DNA of 64,000 nt from Leifsonia sp. ZF2019 (GCF_019924635.1 NZ_CP065037.1:1674001-1738000); one strand, 5' to 3'; positions 52,631 to 62,759 are shown, counted from the stretch's first letter. Program-made: numbers and translations. The notes: generated by a model from the sequence alone, not told the origin.

Positions 52631-54402
52631 CGGCCGGCCGCCGCGATCGCGTCCGCCGCGCGCACCAGAGTGAGGTGGGTGAGCGCCTGCGGGGTGTTGC
52701 CGGCCTGCGACCGCCCGTCGACGTCGTACTCCTCGGAGATCATGCCGACGTCGTTGGCGAGCGCCACCAGGCGGTCCATGAGTCGCGTCGCGTCGTCCAG
52801 GCGGTGCGAGCGTGCGTACTGCTCCACCAGCCAGAACGAGCAGGCGAGGAACGGGTGCTCCCCGGGAGGGAGACCGTCGACCCCCTTCTCCGTGCGATAG
52901 CGCAGCACCAGCCCGTGACGCAGCAGATCCTCCTCGATCGCCCGCACGGTGCCGAGCATCCGCGGGTCCTCCCAATCGCAATAGCCGACCTGCGCCAGTT
53001 GGAGCAGCGAGGCGTCGACCTCGGAGGAGCCGTAGTGCTGCACGTACGTGCCGCGCACGGCGTCGAACCCGTTGGCCTCGATGTCGGCGCGCACTTCGTC
53101 GCGCAGCGCACGCCAGCGCACGACGGGGCCGTCCAGACCGTCGCGCTCGACGGCCTGGATGGCGGAGTCGAACGCGGCCCACACCATTGCGCGGGAATGG
53201 GTGAAGGCCTGCGGCTCGCCCCGGATCTCCCAGATTCCGTGGTCGGCATCCCGCCAGTGCTGTTCCAGGTACCCCAGGAGCGCACGCTGCAGCGCCCAGG
53301 AGAACTTCGTCTCTTCGCTCCCGTCCTCGCGGCCGCGCCGGAGAGCGATCATGACCTCGCCGATCACGTCGCCCTGGAACTGCGTGGAGGCGCCATTGCC
53401 GACCCGAACGGGGTGCGCGCCCTGATAGCCGGGCAGCGACGACAGCTCCCGCTCCGCGAGGTCGCGCTCGCCGGAGAGGCCGTACATGATCTGCAGGTCG
53501 GCCGGGTCGCCGGCGATCGCCCGCAGCAGCCAGTCGCGCCAATGGTCGACATAGTCGTCGTACCCGTGCGCCAGCAGCACCGCGATGGTGAGGGAGGCGT
53601 CCCGCAGCCACACGTACCGGTAGTCCCAGTTCCGCTCGCCGCCGAACGCCTCGGGCAGGGAGGTGGTCGCCGCCGCCACGATCCCGCCGGTCTCGAGGTG
53701 GGTCAGCGCCCGCAGCAGCAGGAGCGATCGCACGACCTCGTCGCGGTACGGGCCGTCGTGGGAGCAGCCTGCTGCCCAGCCGGTCCACCAGCCGCGTGTC
53801 TCCCGGAGCGCGTGCTCGACGTCGAGGGCCTCGGGGGTCGGCCGGTGGGAGGGGAACCAGGTCAGGCTGAGGTCGACGGTCTCGCCGGCCTTCACGTCGA
53901 ACTCGCCGTGGTGCGAGTGATCGGCTGCGTGCAGCATCGGCCCGCGGACGACGATCGCGTCGGGGCCGGCCACCGCCACCAGGGCGGACGGCCGTTCGGA
54001 GGTGTCCTTACGCACCCACGGCACGGCCGAGGCGTAGCCGAAGCGGATGCGGAGGTCCTGCTGCATCCGCACCGTCCCGCGCACGCCGCGCACCCGCCGC
54101 ACCACATCGGCACGATGGTCGCCCATGGGCATCGCGTCGGTGACTTCCACTTCGCCGTCCGGCGTGCGCCAGCGCGTCACCAGGATCATCGTGTCGCCGT
54201 CGTAGCGGCGCGTGCTCTCGGCGGTGGCGTCCGTGGGGGCGACGAGCCAGCGGCCGTGATCCTCGGTGCCGAGCAGGGCCCCGAACATCGACGCGGAGTC
54301 GTAGCGGGGCAGGCACAGCCAGTCGATGCTGCCGTCCTTGCCGACGAGCGCTCCGGTGAAGCAGTCACTGATCAGGGCGTAATCCTCGATGGGGAGCGAC
54401 AT
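52627..54402 (-). CDS. Glycoside hydrolase family 15 protein (trehalase/glucoamylase-like)
   Basis: 591 residues, standard GH15 length. [34 protein letters not shown] is the N-terminal GH15 beta-sandwich signature; the (alpha/alpha)6 part has [23 protein letters not shown] (catalytic region), and [13 protein letters not shown] at the end. Actinobacterial enzymes of this group act on trehalose or alpha-glucans. No signal peptide, so cytoplasmic. CATACT ends 6 nt before the ATG. First gene of the GH15-clpS-DUF2017 chain, divergent from zwf. Confidence 0.92.
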   Translation of the reverse strand: MSLPIEDYALISDCFTGALVGKDGSIDWLCLPRYDSASMFGALLGTEDHGRWLVAPTDATAESTRRYDGDTMILVTRWRTPDGEVEVTDAMPMGDHRADVVRRVRGVRGTVRMQQDLRIRFGYASAVPWVRKDTSERPSALVAVAGPDAIVVRGPMLHAADHSHHGEFDVKAGETVDLSLTWFPSHRPTPEALDVEHALRETRGWWTGWAAGCSHDGPYRDEVVRSLLLLRALTHLETGGIVAAATTSLPEAFGGERNWDYRYVWLRDASLTIAVLLAHGYDDYVDHWRDWLLRAIAGDPADLQIMYGLSGERDLAERELSSLPGYQGAHPVRVGNGASTQFQGDVIGEVMIALRRGREDGSEETKFSWALQRALLGYLEQHWRDADHGIWEIRGEPQAFTHSRAMVWAAFDSAIQAVERDGLDGPVVRWRALRDEVRADIEANGFDAVRGTYVQHYGSSEVDASLLQLAQVGYCDWEDPRMLGTVRAIEEDLLRHGLVLRYRTEKGVDGLPPGEHPFLACSFWLVEQYARSHRLDDATRLMDRLVALANDVGMISEEYDVDGRSQAGNTPQALTHLTLVRAADAIAAAGR

Positions 54403-54408
54403 ATCCCC

Positions 54409-54424
54409 AGTATGGCCGTACTGT
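54409..54424. promoter_or_regulatory. Back-to-back -10 boxes of GH15 and zwf
   Basis: Minus-strand CATACT (54409-54414) and plus-strand TACTGT (54419-54424) are only 4 bp apart and end 6 and 7 nt before their start codons. RNA polymerase could not occupy both at once. Confidence 0.55.
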
Positions 54425-54431
54425 GAAGTCC

Positions 54432-55808
54432 ATGACGCAGTCGGTCGACACTCTCGCGATTCTCGGAGCGAGCGGCGATCTCTCCGCCCGCCTTCTCCTC
54501 CCCGCCATCGGCCAGTTGCTCTCGGATCACCCCGACCGGCGCTTCCGGCTGGTCGGCGCCGGCTTCGAGGACTGGACCGACGCGCATTGGCGCTCGGTGG
54601 TGCGGGCATCGTTCAAGACCATCCGGGCCTCGGGCCCGACGGTCGAGCGCGTGCTGAAGGAGACCGTCTACGTGCAGGCGGACGTCACCCGCGCGGACGA
54701 CCTCCAGCGCATCTTCGACGCGTGCGAGGGAGCTCCCGCGCTCTACTTCGCGCTCCCGCCCGCGATCACTGCCAAGGCGTGCGCCGTTCTCGGGACGATG
54801 CACCTGCCGCGCGGTCTGACGCTCGCGCTCGAGAAGCCGTTCGGCACGGACAAGCGCAGCGCGATCGCGCTCAACAAGCAGCTCGCGACGCTCGTGCCGG
54901 AGGAGCGCATCCACCGCGTCGACCACTTCCTCGGCCGGTCCACGGTCTTCAATCTGATCGGCCTGCGGTTCGCGAACAGCATCCTCGAGCCGCTGTGGAA
55001 CGCCGACCACATCGAGCGCGTCGACATCGTCTATGACGAGACGCTCGCGCTCGAGGGGCGCGCCCGCTACTACGACAACGCCGGCGCCCTGGTCGACATG
55101 ATCCAGAGCCACCTGCTGCAGGTCCTCGCCATCGTGGCGATGGAGCCGCCGTCGACCCTCGACGCGACCGACCTGCGCGACGCGAAGGCGACCGTCCTGC
55201 GCGCGACCCGGGTGTGGAAGGACAGCCCGAAGGAGTCCAGCAGACGCGCCCGCTACACCGCCGGCACCGTCGAGGGCGAGTCGGTCCCCGCCTACGTCAA
55301 GGAGCCGGGTGTCGACCCCGCGCGGGGCACCGAGACGCTCGCCGAGGTGACCGTGCAGATCGACACCTGGCGCTGGGCCGGCGTGCCGTTCACGCTGCGG
55401 TCGGGCAAGGCGCTCGGGGAGCGGCGGCGGGAGGTCGTCGTCACGTTCAAGCCGGCCCGGCACGTCCCGAAGGGCCTCAGAGGCACCCGCGAGCCGACGG
55501 TGCTGCGCGTCATGCTCGCCCCCGACGAGATGTCCCTGGAGATCAACATCAACGGCCCGGGCGACCCGTTCGAGATCGAGCGGGCGGCGATGCGGTTGGA
55601 GTTCGGCCCGGGCCAGCTGCTGGCCTACGCGGAGGTGCTGGAGGGCATCCTCGACGGCGACCCGGCGCTGTCGGTGCGTGCCGACACGGCGGTCGACTGC
55701 TGGCGCATCGTGGCGCCGGTGCTGACGGAGTGGGCGAAGGACGAGGTCCCGCTGCAGAACTACCGAGCGGGGTCGGCGGGTCCGGCGTCGTGGAAGAGGG
55801 TGGGCTGA
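54432..55808 (+). CDS. zwf: Glucose-6-phosphate dehydrogenase
   Basis: 458 residues. NADP site GASGDLSARLLLPA, EKPFGTD, and the substrate/catalytic RVDHFLGR (H and D). Later FLxS-type region is replaced by NAGALVDMIQSHLLQVLAIVAMEPP, typical of G6PDH. ATG 54432 is 7 nt from TACTGT; an in-frame GTG at 54423 overlaps that box and is less likely. No gnd or opcA is adjacent; it may be a second zwf paralogue, which the window cannot show. Confidence 0.93.
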   Translation: MTQSVDTLAILGASGDLSARLLLPAIGQLLSDHPDRRFRLVGAGFEDWTDAHWRSVVRASFKTIRASGPTVERVLKETVYVQADVTRADDLQRIFDACEGAPALYFALPPAITAKACAVLGTMHLPRGLTLALEKPFGTDKRSAIALNKQLATLVPEERIHRVDHFLGRSTVFNLIGLRFANSILEPLWNADHIERVDIVYDETLALEGRARYYDNAGALVDMIQSHLLQVLAIVAMEPPSTLDATDLRDAKATVLRATRVWKDSPKESSRRARYTAGTVEGESVPAYVKEPGVDPARGTETLAEVTVQIDTWRWAGVPFTLRSGKALGERRREVVVTFKPARHVPKGLRGTREPTVLRVMLAPDEMSLEININGPGDPFEIERAAMRLEFGPGQLLAYAEVLEGILDGDPALSVRADTAVDCWRIVAPVLTEWAKDEVPLQNYRAGSAGPASWKRVG

Positions 55809-55835
55809 TCCGGCCGCGCGAGCGGACGGCGGTCG

Positions 55836-56279
55836 TCAGGCGGCGTTGCGCTCGGCGATCGCCGGGATCTCGCCCGTGACGGGCTTGCGGAGGTCGGTCC
55901 AGACGGTGATCGGGGCAGGCTCCCAGCTGAACGCGGCGGGCTCGCCCTGGTCGGCCGTCCGGGTGCTGTCGGCCGCCGGGGTCTCCTCCGGCTCGGCCAG
56001 GTGCTGCGGCTCGGTGACGGCGCCCATGTCGCCGGCTTCCAGGCGCCGGCGGGCGTCGACCAGGGCGGCGGCGATCCCGACGGAGACCGACTGCGCGAGC
56101 ACGGAGTGGAAGATCGTGTCGGTGTCGTCGGCGGACCGGCGCGAGACCGTCCACTCGCCGTCCTCGCCGATCAGCGCGGCGATCTTCCCGTGCACGATCT
56201 CGAGGATCTGCGCATCCGTCAACTGAGGCACCGGCGCCGCCGGAACCTCGGCTGCGGCGTGCCGCCTGCGTCCAAACAT
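55836..56279 (-). CDS. Hypothetical protein, 147 residues
   Basis: N-terminal MFGRRRHAAAE basic patch, a helical middle (QLTDAQILEIVHGKIAALIGEDGEWTVS, SVSVGIAAALVDARRRL) and an acidic Pro/Glu-rich C-terminal half. Not recognised. ATG 56279 has AGGAGAGGGG 7-16 nt upstream. Convergent with zwf. Confidence 0.6.
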   Translation of the reverse strand: MFGRRRHAAAEVPAAPVPQLTDAQILEIVHGKIAALIGEDGEWTVSRRSADDTDTIFHSVLAQSVSVGIAAALVDARRRLEAGDMGAVTEPQHLAEPEETPAADSTRTADQGEPAAFSWEPAPITVWTDLRKPVTGEIPAIAERNAA

Positions 56280-56388
56280 CGCGATACCCCTCTCCTGGCC
56301 CTCGTCGTATACCAGTGTCGGTGAGGAACGCGCCCTCTCCCTCCCGGACACGCCGGTTGACCAGCGGAAATCCGCGGGAGAGCGAGGT

Positions 56389-56607
56389 TCAGGAGCTCTT
56401 GCGGGCGCCGAGCGGCTTGGATTCGCGCTCGGCCGCCTCCTTGGACTCGTCGATGACGGTGCCGATCGCGATCGCCAGCGAGATGGCTGCGCCGATCCAG
56501 AGCAGCGGAACGCGCCAGTCGCGCACCCCGTTCTTCGTCGACTGGATGGTGGTCCACAGACCGAGGACGGCCGAGATCACCGCACCGTTGAAGACGTACT
56601 TGCGCAT
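56389..56607 (-). CDS. Small membrane protein, 72 residues
   Basis: Two hydrophobic segments (about 5-22 and 33-52) around a polar turn (QSTKNGVRDWR), and a charged tail (DESKEAAERESK). ATG 56607 with GGAAGGA 5 nt upstream; an ATG two codons earlier is possible. No family recognised. Confidence 0.6.
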   Translation of the reverse strand: MRKYVFNGAVISAVLGLWTTIQSTKNGVRDWRVPLLWIGAAISLAIAIGTVIDESKEAAERESKPLGARKSS

Positions 56608-56683
56608 CCGCATCCTTCCGCTCTCCCCGTAGCGTACGCTGCCTACGGCGCCGGAGGGACCCGGCCAGGACGGAAGGGACCGG

Positions 56684-57838
56684 ATGCGCACTGCGTTGGT
56701 GGGAGCGGTGCTCCTGATTCTCGGCGTGATCGCCGTCGCCGTCGGCATCCTCCCGCTGCCGGAGGTGGCCGAGCTGTGGGACCGCGTGTGGCCCATCCTG
56801 CTTTTCGTCGTCGCGGTGACCGTCGTCACGGAGCTCGCCGCGGAGGCTGGGCTGTTCACCTGGGTGGCGCAGCGCACGGCGCGGTGGGGGCGCGGCCGCG
56901 CGTGGGTGCTCTGGCTGTTCGTCGTTCTCGTCGCCGCCCTCTGCACCGTGTTCCTCTCGCTGGACACCACAGCGGTGCTGCTCACGCCGGTCGTGATCGT
57001 GCTCGCCCGCCACGCGGGACTCAACCCCCTGCCGTTCGCGCTGACGACGGTGTGGATGGCGAACGCCGGCTCGCTGCTGCTGCCGGTGTCGAACCTCACG
57101 AACCTGCTGGCGCAACACGCCATGGGCGATCCGTCGCCCGCAGCCTTCGCCGCGCTCATGTGGGCGCCCGCCGTGGTCGCGATGGTCGTGCCGATGGTCG
57201 CCGTGTTCCTCATCTCCCGGCGCTCCCTGGTCGTGCGCTACGAGGCGGGGGAGGAGGAGCCGGTCGGCGATCGGGTCCTGTTCACGGCCAGTGCGGTCGT
57301 CGTGGTGGCGCTGGTACCGCTGCTCGTCTCGGGGCTCCCGGTGTGGCTGCCCGCGTCGGCAGCCGCCGTCGCGCTCGCCGTCGTGTTCCTCGTCCGCCGC
57401 CGCTCGGTGCTCCGGTTCGGCCTCGTCCCGTGGCAGCTCGTCGTGCTCGCCTCCGGCCTCTTCCTGTTCATCGAGGCGCTGCACGCCCTCGGGCTCGGCC
57501 AGCTGCTCGCCGCCGTGTCCGGGACGGGGGACTCCCCGCTGGCGCTCCTGCGCCTCTCGCTGACCGGGATGGTCGGCGCCAACGCCATCGACAACCTCCC
57601 GGCCTATCTCGCCCTGGAGCCCGTCGCCGGGTCGCCCGTGCGCCTCGCCGCCCTCCTGATCGGCGTCAACGCGGGACCGCTGATCACCCCGTGGGCCTCG
57701 CTCGCGACTCTCCTCTGGCATCAGCGCCTGACGTCGTTCGATGTGGACCTGCGCTGGAGGCGCTACGTGCTGCTCGGGCTCGTGGTCGCGCCGCTCACCG
57801 TGGTGCTGGCGACGCTGGCGCTGGCAGTGACCGCCTGA
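56684..57838 (+). CDS. NhaD/ArsB-like ion transporter (IT superfamily)
   Basis: 384 residues, about ten TM segments. WPILLFVVAVTVVTELAAEAGLF, SLDTTAVLLTPVVIVLARHAG, ANAGSLLLPVSNLTNLLA and GANAIDNLPAYLAL are hallmark re-entrant motifs of the ArsB/NhaD/SLC13-related family. Might transport anions such as arsenite or exchange Na+; no arsR or arsC is adjacent. ATG 56684 has GGAAGGG 5 nt upstream. Confidence 0.88.
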   Translation: MRTALVGAVLLILGVIAVAVGILPLPEVAELWDRVWPILLFVVAVTVVTELAAEAGLFTWVAQRTARWGRGRAWVLWLFVVLVAALCTVFLSLDTTAVLLTPVVIVLARHAGLNPLPFALTTVWMANAGSLLLPVSNLTNLLAQHAMGDPSPAAFAALMWAPAVVAMVVPMVAVFLISRRSLVVRYEAGEEEPVGDRVLFTASAVVVVALVPLLVSGLPVWLPASAAAVALAVVFLVRRRSVLRFGLVPWQLVVLASGLFLFIEALHALGLGQLLAAVSGTGDSPLALLRLSLTGMVGANAIDNLPAYLALEPVAGSPVRLAALLIGVNAGPLITPWASLATLLWHQRLTSFDVDLRWRRYVLLGLVVAPLTVVLATLALAVTA

Positions 57839-57859
57839 GGCCGGCGCCGCGTCGCGCCA

Positions 57860-59821
57860 CTACTCCGCGGGCAGCAACTGCGCCGCCCGCACCACGCGCC
57901 TGCGTGCGATGGCGAAGAGGGCGAGGCCGAACCCCAACGCGGCCCAGAGCAGCAGGCCGCCGAGTCCGCGCCAGACGTCCGAGCTGCCGGCCACGACACC
58001 CTGCAGCGCTGTGATCGCCGGCGAGGTCGGCAGCCACGGTATCGCGGCGTCGAAGAACGCGGGCGCCGTCGACACGATCCCCGAGGCCAGCGTGACCACG
58101 ACGACCAGCATGGAGAGGAACCGTCCGACACCGCCGAGGAGCGCGACGAGCCCGTGGTTGACCGCGGCGAACGCGACCCCCACGCCGATCGCGACCGCCG
58201 CGAAGCCGAACCACCGTCCCGCGTCGAGCGAGAGCGCCGGCTGCATGATGGCCGCGACGAGCACGCCCTGCACCGCGCCGAGGACAGCGGCGGGGACGAA
58301 CCCGTCCAATACGATCAGCCCTGCGGCGCGCGAGGTCAGCAGCGCGCGCCGCGAGACGGCCTGCAGCACGAGGAACGACGCGAGCGCGCCCAGCCAGAGC
58401 GCGACGGAGGCGAACAGCGGGATGCTCGTCGAACCGAACGCGGAGGTGCCGCTGGTCTTCTGCGTCACCGGATCGGAGACGACGGACGCCAGATTGGTGC
58501 GCTCGCCGGAGTCGTAGCTCGGCAGCTGTGCCACGGCCGACTTCAGGCCGGAGGCGAGGGAGGCCGCACCCGAGGCCGACTGGTCGGCGCCGGAGGCGAG
58601 CGGTGCGACACCCGAGGCGAGCTGCGAGACGCCGTCGGAGAGCTGCGCGGCACCGCTCGCGGACTGGGACGCGCCCGACGCGACCTGGGCGGCGCCGGAG
58701 GCGGACTGCTGGGTGCCGGAGGCGAGCTGCTGGGCGGCCGTGGCGGATTGGGCGATTCCGTCCGTGAGGGTGGGGAGGCTCTTCGAGTACTTCGACGCGC
58801 CGGCGGCCGTCTGGGCGGCCGCGTCGACGAGGCTGGGCTGGCCATCTGCCGCCGTTGTCATCCCCTTCGCGATCGCGGCTACCTGAACGCACACCGGGTC
58901 GGCCGCGGGACAGCTCGCGGCGAGGGCGTCGAGCGCGGCAGATGTCTTGGACACGCCGCTGGACACTCCCGATGTTCCCGTCGCGATCTGATCGGCGCCC
59001 GCTTGGACGTCGCCCATCGAGTTCTGGATCGTCGAAAGCCCGCCCGCGAGTCCCGACGCTCCGTCGGACAACTTCGCGAGCCCGCTCGACAGCCCGCTCG
59101 CCCCCGAGCTCAGCTGCGCGGTCCCGCTCGCCAGCGACGACGCTCCCGTGGAGAGCTGCCCGGCGGCGTCGTTCAACTGGTGGGTGCCGCTCGTCAGCTG
59201 GGTGAGGCCGTCGGAGAGCGAGGCGGCACCGGTGGCGGCCTGGCCGATCTGGTCGTGCAGGGTGTTGAAGCCGACGTAGACGTTCTCGAGGTAGGTCGAC
59301 GTGAGCTGCTTGTTGAGCACCGTCGTGGCCGTGCTCGTGACGACCTGGCTGATCGCGGGGTCGACGAGTTTCGACTTGTCGCTGGTGCGCACGTCGATCG
59401 TCGCCTGCGTGGCGTCGGCGGCGTCGCCCGAAGGGGAGGTCGCCGCCTTCGAGAACGATTTCGGGATGGTGACCACCGCGACGTAGGTGCCGTCGGCGAT
59501 GCCCGCGTCGGCGTCCTTCTGATCGGTGAGCACCCAGGAGAAGTTGTCGTTCTCGCTGTCGAGCAGCCCGGCCGAGAGCTGGCGGCCCAGCGGCACGGTC
59601 TTGCCGTCGACCTTCACGGGCTGGTCCAGGTTGACGACCGCGGCCTTGACATCGCCGAGACGCTCGGTCGGGTTCCACAGCGCCCAGACGAGCAGGCCGC
59701 CGATGGTGAGCGGCACGAGCACGATGCCGACGATGGTGAGCCAGGTGATGCGCTTGTCGGAGCGCACGCGCTCCAACGAGAACAGCGAGCGGGGCCGGCG
59801 GAGGGGGGAGGGGGTGGTCAT
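57860..59821 (-). CDS. YhgE/Pip-family membrane protein
   Basis: 653 residues. One N-terminal TM (about 28-50), an extracellular region with a long series of about 10-residue ASGAxxLSSG-like repeats (about 215-440), and five to six C-terminal TM segments (about 475-640) of ABC-2-like type. The architecture matches YhgE/Pip (phage infection protein) relatives, which associate with MMPL and type VII-like export. ATG 59821 shares its first base with the MMPL stop (TGATG), so the pair is coupled. Confidence 0.9.
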   Translation of the reverse strand: MTTPSPLRRPRSLFSLERVRSDKRITWLTIVGIVLVPLTIGGLLVWALWNPTERLGDVKAAVVNLDQPVKVDGKTVPLGRQLSAGLLDSENDNFSWVLTDQKDADAGIADGTYVAVVTIPKSFSKAATSPSGDAADATQATIDVRTSDKSKLVDPAISQVVTSTATTVLNKQLTSTYLENVYVGFNTLHDQIGQAATGAASLSDGLTQLTSGTHQLNDAAGQLSTGASSLASGTAQLSSGASGLSSGLAKLSDGASGLAGGLSTIQNSMGDVQAGADQIATGTSGVSSGVSKTSAALDALAASCPAADPVCVQVAAIAKGMTTAADGQPSLVDAAAQTAAGASKYSKSLPTLTDGIAQSATAAQQLASGTQQSASGAAQVASGASQSASGAAQLSDGVSQLASGVAPLASGADQSASGAASLASGLKSAVAQLPSYDSGERTNLASVVSDPVTQKTSGTSAFGSTSIPLFASVALWLGALASFLVLQAVSRRALLTSRAAGLIVLDGFVPAAVLGAVQGVLVAAIMQPALSLDAGRWFGFAAVAIGVGVAFAAVNHGLVALLGGVGRFLSMLVVVVTLASGIVSTAPAFFDAAIPWLPTSPAITALQGVVAGSSDVWRGLGGLLLWAALGFGLALFAIARRRVVRAAQLLPAE

Positions 59822-62709
59822 CAGGCGTTCGCCTTCTCGAGGTGGGCCGGCTGGTGGGCCGTGCGGTCGGGGGAAGCGGTGGGGTCGTCCGGCAGGAGCA
59901 CGGTGCCGGTCTCGACCCCGTCGGGGAGCAGATCGTCGAGGCCGGACGGGTCGACGCAGCTGACGACGAGCGCGAACGGGCGCTGCTCGACGCGGGCGCG
60001 GCTGAGCGCGGCCGTCAGCTCCGAGTGGATGCGGCGCCGCTCCACGGGATCGGTTACGGCGTCGACGGCGTCGAGCGCGAGCAGCTGCGGTCGGCTGGCG
60101 AGGGCGCGCCGCACGTCGTCGACCGGGGTGTCGGAGGCGTCGAGGCGGACGACGGAGGTGCGGGAGCGCACGCCCGAGCCACGTGTCGGGAGTACCAGGC
60201 CGGCGACCTTCATCGTGCCGGCGTCCGGCTTGGTGCGGCCGGACACGGCCATCAGCAGGGTCAGCGCGGCGGTGCGGTCGTCGCCGTGGACGACGAGCAC
60301 CTCGCCGTCGCCGAGCCGGAACGAGACGTCGCGGAGCACCGGACGGCCACGCACGCTCACCGCGAGACCGTCCGCCGCGGCGACGAAGCGCGCGCCGGGC
60401 TCCGGCCACTCCGCCAGTTCCAGCTCCTTCTGCAGGCCGTCGCCCTCCACGTCGAACGAGGGGAGGACGCGGTCGAGCCAGCGCGGCATCCACCATGCTT
60501 TGTCGCCGAGGAGCTGCAGTACCGCGGGAACCAGCGTCATGCGCACGATGAAGGCATCGACGAAGACGCCCACCGCGAGGCCGAGGGCGATCGGCTTGAT
60601 GGAGGTGTCACCCTCCGGGACGAACGCGGCGAAGACGGAGATCATGATGATCGCGGCCGCGGTGACGACCTTGGCGGAGCCGACGAAACCGCTCTGCACC
60701 GCGCGCCGCGCATCTTTGCCGTGCACATAGTCCTCGCGGATCCGGCTGACGAGGAACACCTCGTAGTCCATCGCGAGGCCGAACAGCACGCCCATGAGGA
60801 TGATCGGCATGAAACTGATCACGGGACCGGTCTTGTCCACGTGCAGCGCGTCGGCGAGCCACCCCCATTCGAAGACCGCGGTCACCGCGCCGAAGGCGAC
60901 GCCGACGGAGAGCAGATAGCCGAGCGCGGCTTTGATGGGCACGGCGATCGAGCGGAACACCATCGTGAGCAGCACGAGCGAGAGACCGACGACGAGGATG
61001 CCGAACGGCAGCAGAGCCCCCGCGAGGCGGTTGGAGACGTCGATCTGGGCGGCGGTCGTCCCCGTCACCTTGAGATCGACCCCGTACTCGTCGAGGAAGT
61101 GCTGGTGCTTGGCCCGCAGCTCGGCGACCAGGTCGGAGGTGCGCTGGTCGTCGGGGCCCGTCGTCGGGATGACCTGGACGATGCCGGTGTCCGCGGTCGC
61201 GTTCGGCGTCGCCAGTGGCACCGCGGCGACACCGGGCAGGTCCGCGATCTCCGCGCCGATCTTGTCCATCAGCCCGACCGGGTCGGTGCTGGAGATGATC
61301 GAGCCGGTGACGATCAGCGGGCCGTTGTAGCCGGGGCCGAAGTGCTCCGAGATCAGGTCGTAGGTGATGCGGGCGGGGTCGTCGGAGGCGTGCGAGCCCG
61401 CGTCCGGAAGGGCGAGCCGCAGCTGCATCGCGGGCAGGGCGGCGATCCCGAGCGCGACGACGACCGCGACCACCGTGACGATCGGGAAGCGGGTGACGGC
61501 GCGGACCCAGCCGCGGAAGAAGCCGCGTGGGATCTCGGCCGTCGCGGCGTGCGCGAGGCTGGGCGTCGCGGAGGGGGTGGATGCGGATTCCGCGGGCGCG
61601 TCGGCAGAGTCGGGCGCCGTGGCCGCGGTCCCCGCGGAGGTCGACGCCCGCGCAGCGCGCTTCGCGGCGCGGCGGCCGGCGCGTCGTCCCGGAGTGATCC
61701 GCGCACCGGCGAAGCCGAGGAGCGCGGGCGTCAGAGTCAGTGCGACGAGAACGGCGACGGCGACGGCCGCCGAGGCGGCGAAGCCCATGGTCGTGAGGAA
61801 GGGGATGTTCGCCACGGCGAGCCCGGCCAGCGCGATGATCACCGTGATGCCCGCGAAGAGCACCGCGGACCCGGCTGTGGCGACCGAGCGGGCCGTCGAC
61901 TCCTCGGGATCGACGCCGGCCTTCAACTGGCTCTGATGTCGCGAGATGATGAACAGCGAGTAGTCGATGCCGACCGCCAGGCCGAGCATGAGCGCGAGGA
62001 GCGGGGTGGTGGAGGAGATGGGGCCGAAGACGGTGGCGATGAAGATCAGCGCCATCGAGAGCGCGACGCCGAGCAGCGCCGTCGCCAGAGGCATCCCCGC
62101 GGCGATGATCGAGCCGAACGTCACGATGAGCACGACGAGCGCGATCCCCACGCCGACGAGCTCGGTGAGGGAGAGCGTCGGCAGGCTCTGGGAGAACAAC
62201 TGCCCGCCCACCGCGACCCGCGAGCCGTCGGGGAGCTCCTTCTGCAGCTCGGCCCCCGCGTCTTTCAGAGCGGTCTTCGTCTCCGCGGTGACGGTGGTCT
62301 GCTGGCCGGTCAGCTGCACGGTGATGATCGCCGCCGTGCGGTCGTCCGAGATGAGGTTCTTGACGGTCGTGCTGTACGGGGAGGTCGCCCCCGACACCCC
62401 GTCGACCTTCGCGAGGTCGGCGACGGTGGACTCCACGGGGTGCGTGATCGCGGGCTGGTCGACGGTCTCGCCCTCGGGCGCGACGACCACGATCTGTGCG
62501 CTCGTCCCGCTGACCTGCGGGAAGGTGCGGCTCAGCGTGTCGAGCGCCTCCTGCGACTCGGTGCCCGGGATGCTGAAGGTGTTGTCGGTGCCGTGGTTGA
62601 ACGCGACCGCGCCGCCGGCGAGCAGCACGAGCAGCAACAGCCACAGCGAGACGACCAGCTTGCGGGCGCGGAAGGCCCAGCGGCCGATCGAATACAGGAG
62701 TGAGGACAC
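59821..62709 (-). CDS. MMPL/RND transporter with C-terminal degenerate ABC-ATPase-like domain
   Basis: 962 residues. Residues about 1-730 are a typical MMPL transporter: N-terminal LLYSIGRWAFRARKLVVSLW, two sets of TM segments and two extracellular domains, with a Pro/Ala-rich cytoplasmic loop between. Residues 775-962 look like an ABC ATPase: GLAVSVRGRPVLRDVSFRLGDGEVLVVHG, then HGDDRTAALTLL where Walker A should be, and QLLALDAVDAV at the Walker B place. The P-loop lysine and LSGGQ are missing, so ATP hydrolysis is unlikely. GTG 62709 has GGAGAA 3 nt upstream; chosen because translation then begins at the conserved N-terminus. Confidence 0.88.
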   Translation of the reverse strand: MSSLLYSIGRWAFRARKLVVSLWLLLLVLLAGGAVAFNHGTDNTFSIPGTESQEALDTLSRTFPQVSGTSAQIVVVAPEGETVDQPAITHPVESTVADLAKVDGVSGATSPYSTTVKNLISDDRTAAIITVQLTGQQTTVTAETKTALKDAGAELQKELPDGSRVAVGGQLFSQSLPTLSLTELVGVGIALVVLIVTFGSIIAAGMPLATALLGVALSMALIFIATVFGPISSTTPLLALMLGLAVGIDYSLFIISRHQSQLKAGVDPEESTARSVATAGSAVLFAGITVIIALAGLAVANIPFLTTMGFAASAAVAVAVLVALTLTPALLGFAGARITPGRRAGRRAAKRAARASTSAGTAATAPDSADAPAESASTPSATPSLAHAATAEIPRGFFRGWVRAVTRFPIVTVVAVVVALGIAALPAMQLRLALPDAGSHASDDPARITYDLISEHFGPGYNGPLIVTGSIISSTDPVGLMDKIGAEIADLPGVAAVPLATPNATADTGIVQVIPTTGPDDQRTSDLVAELRAKHQHFLDEYGVDLKVTGTTAAQIDVSNRLAGALLPFGILVVGLSLVLLTMVFRSIAVPIKAALGYLLSVGVAFGAVTAVFEWGWLADALHVDKTGPVISFMPIILMGVLFGLAMDYEVFLVSRIREDYVHGKDARRAVQSGFVGSAKVVTAAAIIMISVFAAFVPEGDTSIKPIALGLAVGVFVDAFIVRMTLVPAVLQLLGDKAWWMPRWLDRVLPSFDVEGDGLQKELELAEWPEPGARFVAAADGLAVSVRGRPVLRDVSFRLGDGEVLVVHGDDRTAALTLLMAVSGRTKPDAGTMKVAGLVLPTRGSGVRSRTSVVRLDASDTPVDDVRRALASRPQLLALDAVDAVTDPVERRRIHSELTAALSRARVEQRPFALVVSCVDPSGLDDLLPDGVETGTVLLPDDPTASPDRTAHQPAHLEKANA

Positions 62710-62759
62710 ACGTTCTCCAGCGGTGAGGTGACCAGCGGCGTCACGGAATGATGAGTTTC

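Noticed and set aside
57795..60496. Very long open frames (627-878 codons) overlapping YhgE and MMPL
   Set aside because: One is the YhgE frame extended upstream into MMPL coding sequence; the others are Arg-rich shadows without domain motifs.
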